Source of the DNA: Allopusillimonas ginsengisoli
GTDB lineage: Bacteria > Pseudomonadota > Gammaproteobacteria > Burkholderiales > Burkholderiaceae_B
Direction: 5' to 3'
Assembly (NCBI RefSeq): GCF_004153455.1
Contig: NZ_SDQE01000004.1
Coordinates: 1 to 64,000 of the forward strand
Length of the DNA: 64,000 nucleotides
Under the pieces are notes generated by a model. That model searched no databases, had not been told where the DNA came from, and worked only from the letters and a program-made list of their open reading frames with translations. Each line of letters starts with the position of its first letter. The first letter of the stretch is position 1. The translations under genes were made by a program, and so were the position numbers. Shown here in pieces: positions 56,222 to 64,000 of this stretch.

Positions 56222-56980
56222 ATGATGCCAGGCCTGCCTACCAATCAAACTGTGCTGTCGAACTTGCCTTACCCAACCAACGCGGCTGGAACGCCGCCAC
56301 GCCTCTCGACCCTTTTTCGTCTATTTATCATCGCTGCGCTGATGTCGCTGCTGGTTGCCTGCGGCACCACCAAGCCCGTAGGGCCCGGCCAGTATCGCGT
56401 TGCGGCGGGCGACACGCTTACGAAGATTGCCCGCCAGCATGGGCAAAGTGTCAGCTCGCTGATGCGCATGAACAATATCAGCAATCCCAATCGTATCAAG
56501 GTCGGGCAAGTGCTGCGCGTGCAGAAAAGCACTGGCAGCGCGTCCGCCAGCGGTTCAACCGCCGGCTCCACGCCTTCCGCGAGCTATCCGCCGCCAGGGC
56601 CGAGGCCGGCCAACGCCATCAATCTCATTTGGCCGGCCGATGGCAATCCCGACCGCAGCATCAAGGGTCCAAGCCCTCAAGGCATCTTTATCGTCAACAA
56701 GGCGGGAACACCCGTCAAGGCCGTGGCAGAAGGCAAGGTCGTCTATGCGGGCAACAGTCTTCGCGGCTACGGCAACCTTGTTATCGTGCACCATGCCTCC
56801 GAATTCCTGAGCGTGTATGCGCACAATCGCGCCCTTGCCGTGAAAGAAGGCCAAAGGGTTAAGCAAGGGCAAAGAATTGCCGATATGGGCAATTCAGAGA
56901 GCAAACAGGTAGGGCTGTACTTTGAGCTCAGGCACAATGGCAAACCGGTGAGCGCCCTGAGCTATCTGCCCAGACGTTAA
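56222..56980 (+). CDS. LysM/degenerate-LytM lipoprotein (amidase-activator-like)
   Basis: A 252-residue outer-membrane lipoprotein. The lipobox ends at Cys47 (LLVAC). A LysM peptidoglycan-binding domain follows (about residues 55-100, VAAGDTLTKIARQHGQSVSS). A Pro/Ser-rich linker leads to a LytM (M23) domain. The zinc ligands are lost: the usual HxxxD is GIFIVNK, and the final HxH-type motif reads GLYFELRHN. Such catalytically dead LytM proteins (NlpD, EnvC) activate peptidoglycan amidases during cell separation. Unlike nlpD, it is not next to rpoS or pcm. Confidence 0.9.
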   Translation: MMPGLPTNQTVLSNLPYPTNAAGTPPRLSTLFRLFIIAALMSLLVACGTTKPVGPGQYRVAAGDTLTKIARQHGQSVSSLMRMNNISNPNRIKVGQVLRVQKSTGSASASGSTAGSTPSASYPPPGPRPANAINLIWPADGNPDRSIKGPSPQGIFIVNKAGTPVKAVAEGKVVYAGNSLRGYGNLVIVHHASEFLSVYAHNRALAVKEGQRVKQGQRIADMGNSESKQVGLYFELRHNGKPVSALSYLPRR

Positions 56981-57112
56981 ATCAACTCAAGCGACTCCCG
57001 GCATACGCATACATGAAACGCGGGCATGTATGCGTGCAACCCGAAAGGGTTGAATGTCTGTCCAGAGCGATGAGCAAGCCAACGCTCTGGCTGACTGGGT
57101 ACTTCATGGCGG

Positions 57113-58654
57113 CTAAGCCTCGCCTTGTGACGCCGTGGCCAGGGCTTCAGATTCCACAGCCTTGCGCCCCTGCGTCGCGCTTCTCAAGCGCTTGTAGGCG
57201 ATCACTGCCAGCATGAGCAGCGTAATGGCCATGCAGACGGCGCTGATGGGTCGGCTGAAGAATACCAGCATGTCACCCCGCGACAGCAATAATGCGCGGC
57301 GGAAATTTTCTTCAACCATAGGGCCAAGCACAAATCCCAGCAACAATGGCGCAGGCTGAAATCCCAGCGATGACGCGAGATAGCCGAACCCGCCGATTGC
57401 CAGCACCATGCCAACGTCGAACAGGTTATTGTTCGAGCTGTACACGCCTATGCAGATCAGGAACAGCACCGTTGGATAGATCAAGCGATAGGGCACGGAC
57501 AGCAGCTTGACCCACATGCCGATCAAGGGGATGTTCAATAACAGCAGCAACAGGTTACCCACCCAGAAACTGACCAGCAGCCCCCAGAACAGCGAAGGGT
57601 GCTCCACCATCATCTGCGGGCCGGGGGTGATGTTGTGTATCATCAACGCCCCCAGCATCAAAGCCATGACTGCATCGCCTGGAATGCCTAAAGTCAGCGT
57701 TGGAATGAAGGCAGTGATGGCCGCTGAACTGTTCGCCGCCTCCGGCCCGGCAACCCCTTCGATCGCGCCACGACCAAAACGTTTTGGCGTTTTCGATATC
57801 TTTTTCTCCATCGCGTAGCTCATGAAAGAAGCAATGGTGCCGCCAGCGCCAGGCAGGATGCCAAAGAAAGACCCGAGCCCGGCACCGCGCCCAATCGCAG
57901 GCATGGACTGCCTCACCTCTCCTTTGGCTGGGCGGATCGAGCCGCCCCGCACCTTGGAGTTGGTAATGATGGTTCCCTTGCCCAGGCGTCCGGCATTGGC
58001 CAGGACATCCGCCACGCCAAACAGACCCATGGCCAGCGCCACCAGCGACAGCCCGTCCTGGAGTTCGGGAATGCCAAAGTCGAAACGCGCCACCCCGCTG
58101 TTCACATCGGTGCCTATCACACCAAAGATCAGCCCCAGCAACACAGAAGCGATACCCTTGAGCGGCGAGCCACTGGTCAATGCGGAAGCCGCCAGCAAAC
58201 CCATCAGCATGAGCGAGAAGTACTCCGCAGGCCCGAACAAAAAGGCCACGTCGGTAAGCATGGGACTGAACAACATCATCAACACAATACCGGCGCACAC
58301 GCCAAGAAAGGATGCGAACATGGCAATAAAAATTGCCGACCCGCCACGCCCCTGCTTGGCCATGGGATTGCCGTCGACACAGACCACCGCATGCGAGGCG
58401 GTGCCTGGCAAGTTCAACAGTATGGACGTGGTTGCGCCACCGAAGCTGGTGCCGTAATACAGGCCCGCAAGCATCATGAGCGCACCGGTTGGATCCAGCC
58501 CATAGGTGATGGGCAGCAGCATGGAAATCGCAGCCAGCGCCCCGATGCCAGGCAGGACACCGATCAGGTTTCCAAAAAATACCCCGACCAATGAATAGAA
58601 CAGATTATGCAGTGAGAATGCGGTCTCAAAGCCCAGAATCAGATTGTCCAACAT
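57113..58654 (-). CDS. tctA: Tripartite tricarboxylate transporter large permease TctA (second locus)
   Basis: A 513-residue, twelve-helix permease, with GVLPGIGALAAISMLLPITY and YYGTSFGGATTSILLNLPG. It is clearly a paralogue of the tctA at 9.7 kb but well diverged. It follows tctB by three bases and ends the operon. Beyond its stop at 57113 only a short hairpin-containing gap precedes the convergent LytM-factor gene. Confidence 0.95.
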   Translation of the reverse strand: MLDNLILGFETAFSLHNLFYSLVGVFFGNLIGVLPGIGALAAISMLLPITYGLDPTGALMMLAGLYYGTSFGGATTSILLNLPGTASHAVVCVDGNPMAKQGRGGSAIFIAMFASFLGVCAGIVLMMLFSPMLTDVAFLFGPAEYFSLMLMGLLAASALTSGSPLKGIASVLLGLIFGVIGTDVNSGVARFDFGIPELQDGLSLVALAMGLFGVADVLANAGRLGKGTIITNSKVRGGSIRPAKGEVRQSMPAIGRGAGLGSFFGILPGAGGTIASFMSYAMEKKISKTPKRFGRGAIEGVAGPEAANSSAAITAFIPTLTLGIPGDAVMALMLGALMIHNITPGPQMMVEHPSLFWGLLVSFWVGNLLLLLLNIPLIGMWVKLLSVPYRLIYPTVLFLICIGVYSSNNNLFDVGMVLAIGGFGYLASSLGFQPAPLLLGFVLGPMVEENFRRALLLSRGDMLVFFSRPISAVCMAITLLMLAVIAYKRLRSATQGRKAVESEALATASQGEA

Positions 58655-58657
58655 ATC

Positions 58658-59137
58658 TCAACCCCAATTGAACAAGGGAAACTGCATTTGCATGCCGTAG
58701 TGGAAAATGCCAACTGCGGCGGCGGTGACGCCTGCCGCCAGCAATAGCGTTGCTTTGAGTGTTGTGGTGCGATCTCCCAGCGCGGATATAAAAATCAGAA
58801 TGAACGTCGCGGGCACCAAGCCGCCATACTTGCCGAAGACGATAAAGGCGAGCATGCCAATCACCGTCGCAAGAACAGGCCGCACATGCCTAAGATAACG
58901 CGCTTCCGACGTTGAGCCATGGCTGTCGCTCTCTGCCTGCTCTTCGGGATAGGCTGGCGTGACCAGAATCAATACACCAACAAAGGTCAGCACTATGCCC
59001 AGCAGCATGGGAAAGTACCCTGGCCCCATGCGACCCAACGTCCCCACGTTGTAGTCCAGGCTGCCCCAGGCCGTGCCTATGCCTATCAGTATCATCAGTA
59101 ACGCGGCATACCACTCGCGCTTTTTGTCCTCTCTCAT
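58658..59137 (-). CDS. tctB: Tripartite tricarboxylate transporter small subunit TctB (second locus)
   Basis: A 159-residue, four-helix membrane subunit. The family motif is present as LGRMGPGYFPMLLGIVL. The start at 59137 has GAGGGTGG upstream and removes an unlikely N-terminal extension. It lies 127 bases downstream of the histidine kinase gene on the same strand. Confidence 0.92.
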   Translation of the reverse strand: MREDKKREWYAALLMILIGIGTAWGSLDYNVGTLGRMGPGYFPMLLGIVLTFVGVLILVTPAYPEEQAESDSHGSTSEARYLRHVRPVLATVIGMLAFIVFGKYGGLVPATFILIFISALGDRTTTLKATLLLAAGVTAAAVGIFHYGMQMQFPLFNWG

Positions 59138-59264
59138 GCCCACCCTCTGATTATCATTTTTATCCCGGCACAACTGGGTGCAAGACGTCGTCTGCCCAGC
59201 GCCGAAAAGGCAAAGTGTAGGCAAGCGCAATAACGTTCGGGGTGACAATCAGATTACGATCTGT

Positions 59265-60674
59265 TCATGTATCGTGGGGCGCTTGCACGGGTGCAGACGG
59301 CAGGCACAGGCAGGCGCTGAGCCCTCGCGCTTCGCGAAGCGGATAGGCGTCAGACAGCGCCAGACGGCCATCATGCAAGGCAACAATGGCCCGGACACTG
59401 GTCAGCCCCAGACCGTGCCCTTCTTTCTCGGAACTCAGACGATAAAAATATTCCCCCAGGCGTTCGCGCTCGTGGGGCGCAATTCCTGCGCCATCATCTT
59501 TCAGCACGACGCACGCATGGCCGCCAGAGCGCGCCACAACCTCAATCACCACTGACGTCCTGGCGTATTTGATTGCATTGTCAAGCAGATTCGCACACGC
59601 GCTGGCGAGCAGATCCGCATCGCCATAGACGCTGACCGGGCCGCAGTCATGAAGTATCAACTCAACATGCGCATCCTCCGCCAGCGCACCGTACATATCC
59701 ACCACATCGGCGACGATCACATCCAGTCTGCAAACGCGGAACGCGCGCCGCCGCACGCCTGCCTCCATTTCGGCGATTTGCAAAAGCTTGCCGAAAAGGG
59801 TGTTCAGCCTGTCGATTTCTTCAATAGCGTAACGGTTTGCCTCCAGCACTTCCCGACGCTGAGCATCGGGATGCTGCGCCATACGCAGCCGTCCGACAAT
59901 ACGCGTGAGCGGAGTACGAAGATTATGAGCGATCGTGTCCGAGACATGTCGGACGCCTTTCATCAAGAGCTCAATCTGATCCAGCATTGCATTGATGTCC
60001 CGGCTCAGATGTGTGAACTCATCCTCTGCTTCAGATGGCGGGATGCGGTGCGACAATTGGCCCGCGCTGATTTTGAGCGCAGTGCCACGTATCCTGCTGA
60101 CTCGATACTCGAGTTCACGCCTGAAAATATAGGTGCCAAGCAAGACCAACAGCAAAGCCAACACAATGGCGGTAAGTATGCCTTGGACGATGAGGCTGGA
60201 AACGCCTTCGATCTCACTGGTGTCCTGTCCCACCACGAGCGTTGAGCCGTCGGGCAACAGCAAGGCTCTGAAATAACCCTGTTCGGGCTTTCCCGCCAAC
60301 ATCATATTGGCCTCGAAGATGCCCATATCGTTTGACGGGGAAAACGACGCATCCAGATTGCCGGCCAGCTTGCGCCCCGTTTCATCAAGCAAGAGATACG
60401 CTTCGCGGTCGGAATCGACGAGGTCGGACAGCGTCAGATTGATGGCCTCCACCAATCCTTTGCGGCCATCCTGCTCGAACATCAGCGTCAGCCGCTGGGT
60501 CGCGCTGTTGATCTGCTGATATTGCTGGGTGCGCAAGGCGCCCATCATCTGAAAGTAGATGAACAACAGCAGAATCAGCGTGGTCAGGATAGCCAGCAAC
60601 CCGTAATTCAGCGTGAGGCGAAAGGAGACCGAATGCCAAAGACGCGCAAAACTCTGCCGGACTACAGCGATCAC
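59265..60674 (-). CDS. Sensor histidine kinase of the second TTT locus
   Basis: A 469-residue membrane kinase. Helices at about residues 18-43 and 162-183 enclose a periplasmic sensor. A HAMP domain (about 184-235, GTALKISAGQLSHRIPPSEA) follows. The phosphoacceptor box is VSDTIAHNLRTPLTRI (His250). The ATPase domain has the N box (NLLDNAIKYA), DDGAGIAP and GHGLGLTSV. It overlaps the response regulator by four bases, forming a pair that sits between the binding protein and tctB. Confidence 0.93.
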   Translation of the reverse strand: MIAVVRQSFARLWHSVSFRLTLNYGLLAILTTLILLLFIYFQMMGALRTQQYQQINSATQRLTLMFEQDGRKGLVEAINLTLSDLVDSDREAYLLLDETGRKLAGNLDASFSPSNDMGIFEANMMLAGKPEQGYFRALLLPDGSTLVVGQDTSEIEGVSSLIVQGILTAIVLALLLVLLGTYIFRRELEYRVSRIRGTALKISAGQLSHRIPPSEAEDEFTHLSRDINAMLDQIELLMKGVRHVSDTIAHNLRTPLTRIVGRLRMAQHPDAQRREVLEANRYAIEEIDRLNTLFGKLLQIAEMEAGVRRRAFRVCRLDVIVADVVDMYGALAEDAHVELILHDCGPVSVYGDADLLASACANLLDNAIKYARTSVVIEVVARSGGHACVVLKDDGAGIAPHERERLGEYFYRLSSEKEGHGLGLTSVRAIVALHDGRLALSDAYPLREARGLSACLCLPSAPVQAPHDT

Positions 60675-61390
60675 GGAAGCCGCGACGCCGTGACGCTATC
60701 GCACCGGTCAGACAGCATGTAGCCTGCCCCCCTGACCGTATGAATCAGCGCGGTCGAGAATTCGCTGTCAACCTTGCGGCGCAGCCGACTCACCTGCACA
60801 TCGATCACATTGGATTGAGGATCAAAACGGTAATCCCACACCTCTTCGAGCAGCATGGTGCGGGTGACGACATTGTGCGCATTGAGCATGAGGTAGGCCA
60901 GGAGGCGAAACTCGCGCGGCTGCAGCACGATCGCCCGGCCTGCCCGCTCCACCTTGCTCGCGGAAAGGTCCACATTCAGATCCGCTACCTGTAATGTGCG
61001 ACGCTCGCCTTCTGCGCGCGATCGCCGCACCAGCGCCTTGAGGCGGGCCAGCAACTCCGAAAATGCAAACGGCTTGACCAGGTAATCGTCGCCCCCCGCG
61101 TCCAGGCCACTTATCCTGTCATCCAGGGCCGTCAATGCGCTCAACACCAGTACGGGCGTCTTCTTGCCCAGCGAGCGCAACGTCGCGAGAATGGACAAGC
61201 CATCAACGCCATGGGGCAACATGCGATCCAGAATAATGACATCCCAGGATGACTTGATGGCGCGGTCCAGCGCCTCGACACCCTCGTGGCAGACAACCGC
61301 CACATGGCCCAGCTCGCTCAGACCGCTGGCGACATAGCGTGCGTTCTCGCGGTCGTCTTCTATGACGAGGCAACGCCACATACCATTCAT
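60671..61390 (-). CDS. OmpR-family response regulator of the second TTT locus
   Basis: A 239-residue regulator, from the ATG at 61390 (ATG at 61381 is an alternative). The receiver domain has Asp55 (WDVIILDRMLPHGVDG) and LVKPF. The C-terminal winged helix (LQPREFRLLAYLMLNAHNVV to VRGAGYMLSD) binds DNA. It is co-transcribed with the kinase. It probably controls this locus in response to its carboxylate, as TctD does (inference). Confidence 0.93.
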   Translation of the reverse strand: MNGMWRCLVIEDDRENARYVASGLSELGHVAVVCHEGVEALDRAIKSSWDVIILDRMLPHGVDGLSILATLRSLGKKTPVLVLSALTALDDRISGLDAGGDDYLVKPFAFSELLARLKALVRRSRAEGERRTLQVADLNVDLSASKVERAGRAIVLQPREFRLLAYLMLNAHNVVTRTMLLEEVWDYRFDPQSNVIDVQVSRLRRKVDSEFSTALIHTVRGAGYMLSDRCDSVTASRLP

Positions 61391-61683
61391 TACCATCTTG
61401 CTCATCCATGCCAAGTGCCACAGAACACATCACACCGTGTGGCGAGCGGGGCTTTGCGTGCCCCATTGCCAGGCACCATATCATCGCCGCTGAGGCGCTT
61501 CAATGTCATGCTTGATGAGGGTAATGATCTACTACAGGCAGCGCATAGCCTGAGTATCGCAGCAATTCACCCCAAACCATACAAACATGGGCATCCTGGG
61601 CACTTTGCCTTGGAGTCGTGCCGCCAGCTTGCCGATATCAGATTGCAAAAAGGTAATCTAGCGGTAATGGATGCAAAGCACCG
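61391..61683. promoter_or_regulatory. Intergenic region upstream of the response regulator
   Basis: A 293-base region without a coding frame, between the Bug-family gene and the regulator. It may hold a promoter for the two-component/tctBA part of the locus. No specific site was recognised. Confidence 0.4.
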
Positions 61684-62649
61684 CTACTGTTGTCCTATTC
61701 CGGTTTCTTGAACAATCTTGCTGTACTTTTCCATCTCGTTCTCCAAGAACGCCTTGAACGCATCGCCCTTCAGCGGTGTCGCCGTCAAACCCTTGGCCTC
61801 CAGCGACTCGACAAACGAAGGCTGTGCCAGGATATCCATCACGTCATGACTGACTTGTTCGATAATGGGAGCAGGAAGCTGCGCAGGGCCGAATACGCCA
61901 AACCAGTTTGTGAGCTGCAACGCCGGCATGCCAAGCTCTACCGAAGTAGGAACATCGGGCAACAGCTTTTCACGCTTATCTCCGGCCACCAGAATCGGGG
62001 TAAGTTTGCCAGCCCGAATATTCCCAAGTAACGGCGGCGTGGTTGCGAAGAACAGATCTATTTGGCCACCGACAAGATCCTGCACCGCCAGAGACGTGCC
62101 ACGATACGGAATATGGGCCAATGGCAAACCCGTCAGGCTTTTAAGCAATTCACCCGCCATATGCTGTTGCCCTCCCACGCCGGGGGAGCCATAGGCAATC
62201 TGCTGTTGCTTTCCCCCCAGCGCTCGCAATGCTTCCAGGTTTTTCGCAGGAAGCTTGGGGCCAGCGGCGAGCACCAACGGCGCCGAGGCGACAAGTGCAA
62301 GCGCGGTAAAATCCGTGATCGGATCGTAGCGCATGTCCTTGAATACCAGCTTATTGATCGACACCTCGGGCGTGTAGCCCAAAAGTAGCGTATAGCCATC
62401 GGGCTTGGCGCGGACAACCTGCTCCGCACCGATCATGCCACTCGCACCCGTCTTGTTCTCCACGACAACGGTCTGATTCCATTTATTGCTTAGCGCCTCG
62501 GCCAACAAGCGAGCAACGATATCGGTCGAACCTCCAGGTGCGTAGGCGACGACCAATGTGACGGGCCTTTCGGGATAAGCGGCCTGCGTGGCCGGTGCGA
62601 CAAGCATAGCGGCGAGTGCCAACGTCATCAGCTTTTTTTTGATGCTCAT
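61684..62649 (-). CDS. tctC: Bug/TctC-family periplasmic solute-binding protein
   Basis: A 321-residue binding protein of the TTT family. A signal peptide (1-23, PATQA) precedes the mature domain: YPERPVTLVVAYAPGGSTDI, TGASGMIGAEQVVRAKPDGY, and the carboxylate-binding loops around GSPGVGGQQHMAGELL. It is upstream of, and co-directional with, a two-component pair and tctBA, giving a complete TTT system. The ligand cannot be read directly; Bug proteins bind diverse carboxylates, amides and amino acids. Confidence 0.93.
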   Translation of the reverse strand: MSIKKKLMTLALAAMLVAPATQAAYPERPVTLVVAYAPGGSTDIVARLLAEALSNKWNQTVVVENKTGASGMIGAEQVVRAKPDGYTLLLGYTPEVSINKLVFKDMRYDPITDFTALALVASAPLVLAAGPKLPAKNLEALRALGGKQQQIAYGSPGVGGQQHMAGELLKSLTGLPLAHIPYRGTSLAVQDLVGGQIDLFFATTPPLLGNIRAGKLTPILVAGDKREKLLPDVPTSVELGMPALQLTNWFGVFGPAQLPAPIIEQVSHDVMDILAQPSFVESLEAKGLTATPLKGDAFKAFLENEMEKYSKIVQETGIGQQ

Positions 62650-62680
62650 TGTTATGTCTCCTCGGTTGGTTGTAGTCTGA

Positions 62681-64000
62681 CTATTCGAGTGTGATTAAAA
62701 CGGTCTGCAACACGTAGTCGCCCGGGTGGGCGTGGAACTCTGCTAAAAGTTGTTGTACCGTCTGTCGTATACCGGTACCCAGGTTATGTACGACACAACT
62801 GATTGGGCAACTGCTCAGAAACGCAATCATCCGATCGGTCTGCGCGCAGACCAACAAATATGTGTTTTTCTCTGTACGAAACTTGATGATTCCCTTGCTG
62901 CCATCTTCCGTATCGATAAGTTCGATACGCTTCGCAGGCGACAGCAAGGCGTTCAGACAAGCGTAGGCCTTGGCCATGGGACGAGGGTTGAAGTGCCTGT
63001 CTATAAATGCATTTCGAGGGAAATAGCCACGATCCACATCCATGAATGTGTCATAGACATAGGAAATGTCCTCCGACAGCCGCGACAGCACGATCACTTG
63101 TGCAACGCTGGCTACATTTTCATCATCGGCCGTCCGTGACGCTGCCAAGCTCGAACCGCTCAGTTTCAGGGAAACCAGAACCTTGCAACCGGTGGCCTCC
63201 GAGAAGGCCCTTAATCTGTTCGCTACGTCAGGCAAATATTCATCTGGCGTAACCCGGACTGTGATGCCGTCAATCTCACCGGCCTGCAATGCGCCGGTGA
63301 TGATGAGTTTATCGGTTTCCAGATCCGCCAGCGTGAATCCGGCTTTGACGAAGTGATTGAAGTGTTTGCCGTCGTAATGCGACGGGTCGTTTGTGTGTAT
63401 TTTGGCGTAATAGATTCGCGTATTGCCGGATTTGCGCACACGCTTCAGGGCGCTGCGATGCTGCTCAAACTGATCCGCAATAAGATTGACTTCGAACGCG
63501 GCAACACCACAATCGGCAAGTCCTCTGTCCAACAGTTTTGCCGAAGGTACGCCTAGCGTTGTAACGATGTAGCGATGCCCCATCTGCGCCATGAGGCGCA
63601 TTCTGGCGCGAGACTCTTCCTCGTCCAGATCGAGTGCAGGCACCTTCGATAGGCGCGCCCCCATTTCCCACAACCCCAGCAGCGGATAGTCATTGCGAGC
63701 CCACTTGCGTCCGAACTCCTGCACACCGCCCGTGGCGGTGATCTGCATGCTTTCCGCCCACGGATGGCGCAGTTCGACTCCGACGTTATCAAGCGTAGAG
63801 GTTTTGGGGTGAATCAATTGATGCGCGGCACCAGACGCTTTGGTCGCTCCTTCAGTAGCCTGCGCGCCCATTGTGCGAACTGAGTGCGCAACATGACCGC
63901 GGGCATACACATCCACAACGAAGTAGCCAAATTTTTCGGCATCACCGCGCCCGAACTCAACGTCGGGTGCTGTACGGTAGAACTCTGTGAAGTCGTGCCG
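62681..64000 (-). CDS. Unrecognised protein, 5' part outside the window
   Basis: The frame runs without a stop from the right edge to 62681, giving at least 439 residues; the true start lies outside the window. A GTG at 63916 is one possible internal start, but the coding character continues upstream of it. The sequence contains alternating helix and strand segments like a barrel or alpha/beta protein (for example MGHRYIVTTLGVPSAKLLD and GKHFNHFVKAGFTLADLETD). I do not recognise the family. It is on the same strand as the Bug-family gene, 31 bases before it, so it is probably the first known gene of the transport operon and may act on the imported compound (inference). Confidence 0.8.
   Translation of the reverse strand, partial: RHDFTEFYRTAPDVEFGRGDAEKFGYFVVDVYARGHVAHSVRTMGAQATEGATKASGAAHQLIHPKTSTLDNVGVELRHPWAESMQITATGGVQEFGRKWARNDYPLLGLWEMGARLSKVPALDLDEEESRARMRLMAQMGHRYIVTTLGVPSAKLLDRGLADCGVAAFEVNLIADQFEQHRSALKRVRKSGNTRIYYAKIHTNDPSHYDGKHFNHFVKAGFTLADLETDKLIITGALQAGEIDGITVRVTPDEYLPDVANRLRAFSEATGCKVLVSLKLSGSSLAASRTADDENVASVAQVIVLSRLSEDISYVYDTFMDVDRGYFPRNAFIDRHFNPRPMAKAYACLNALLSPAKRIELIDTEDGSKGIIKFRTEKNTYLLVCAQTDRMIAFLSSCPISCVVHNLGTGIRQTVQQLLAEFHAHPGDYVLQTVLITLE

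Overview
The window looks like chromosomal DNA of a betaproteobacterium of the order Burkholderiales, most likely family Alcaligenaceae (Bordetella/Achromobacter/Advenella-like). This rests on the GC-rich coding, two tripartite tricarboxylate transporter (TTT) loci with a Bug-family binding protein, the order zapB-like–zapA–6S RNA, and a ybgC-tolQRAB-pal-cpoB cluster. The genus cannot be fixed from the sequence alone. No tRNA, rRNA, insertion sequence, prophage or CRISPR array was seen.

Layout. 1-6.3 kb: an AT-rich repeat patch, a GMC oxidoreductase with an unusual insert, an Lrp-type regulator divergent from 4-hydroxyphenylpyruvate dioxygenase (hpd), a nucleoside-recognition (Gate) membrane protein, and a cytochrome c–msrA pair. 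6.3-8.9 kb: lgt, a SIMPL-domain protein, 6S RNA with its terminator, zapA and a ZapB-like coiled coil. 9.2-15.2 kb: tctB-tctA without a binding protein, a beta-hydroxyacid dehydrogenase, then rppH-tctD-tctE on the other strand. 15.3-23.4 kb: proS and the Tol-Pal cluster, ending in an alpha/beta hydrolase coupled to cpoB. 23.4-26 kb: a copper-handling pair (DUF2946 and a PCuAC chaperone), a hotdog thioesterase and an aldo/keto reductase. 26.1-30.8 kb: a BMP-type (nucleoside-like) ABC importer. 30.9-36.1 kb: a Pmp3 peptide, an AsmA protein, and ahpC-ahpF behind a clear promoter with an OxyR-type site. 36.3-39 kb: a DUF2214 protein and two exporters.

39.2-46.7 kb holds the most striking locus: a 2188-residue trimeric autotransporter adhesin followed by a lipoprotein that joins a BamE/SmpA-like domain to an OmpA-like peptidoglycan-binding domain, the architecture of TpgA. 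Next to it lie two AraC-type regulators, one fused to a receiver domain. 48.5-51.6 kb: a TauE/SafE permease, arsB without a visible arsR, and a glycine-zipper lipoprotein with an Arg/Asn/Trp-rich tail. 51.6-55.2 kb: a complete TRAP transporter. 55.4-57 kb: a PaiB-like protein and a LysM/degenerate-LytM lipoprotein. 57.1-62.6 kb: a second, complete TTT system (binding protein, two-component pair, tctB, tctA) on one strand, followed to the right edge by an unrecognised gene that runs off the window.

Functionally the window mixes envelope housekeeping (Tol-Pal, Lgt, LytM factor, AsmA), organic-acid uptake with dedicated two-component control (two TTT systems, one TRAP system), peroxide defence under probable OxyR control, and a large surface adhesin with its anchoring partner. 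Most genes belong to known families. The parts that depart from the norm are the adhesin/TpgA/AraC neighbourhood, the coding-like fragment after tpgA, the GMC insert, and the binding-protein-less tctBA.
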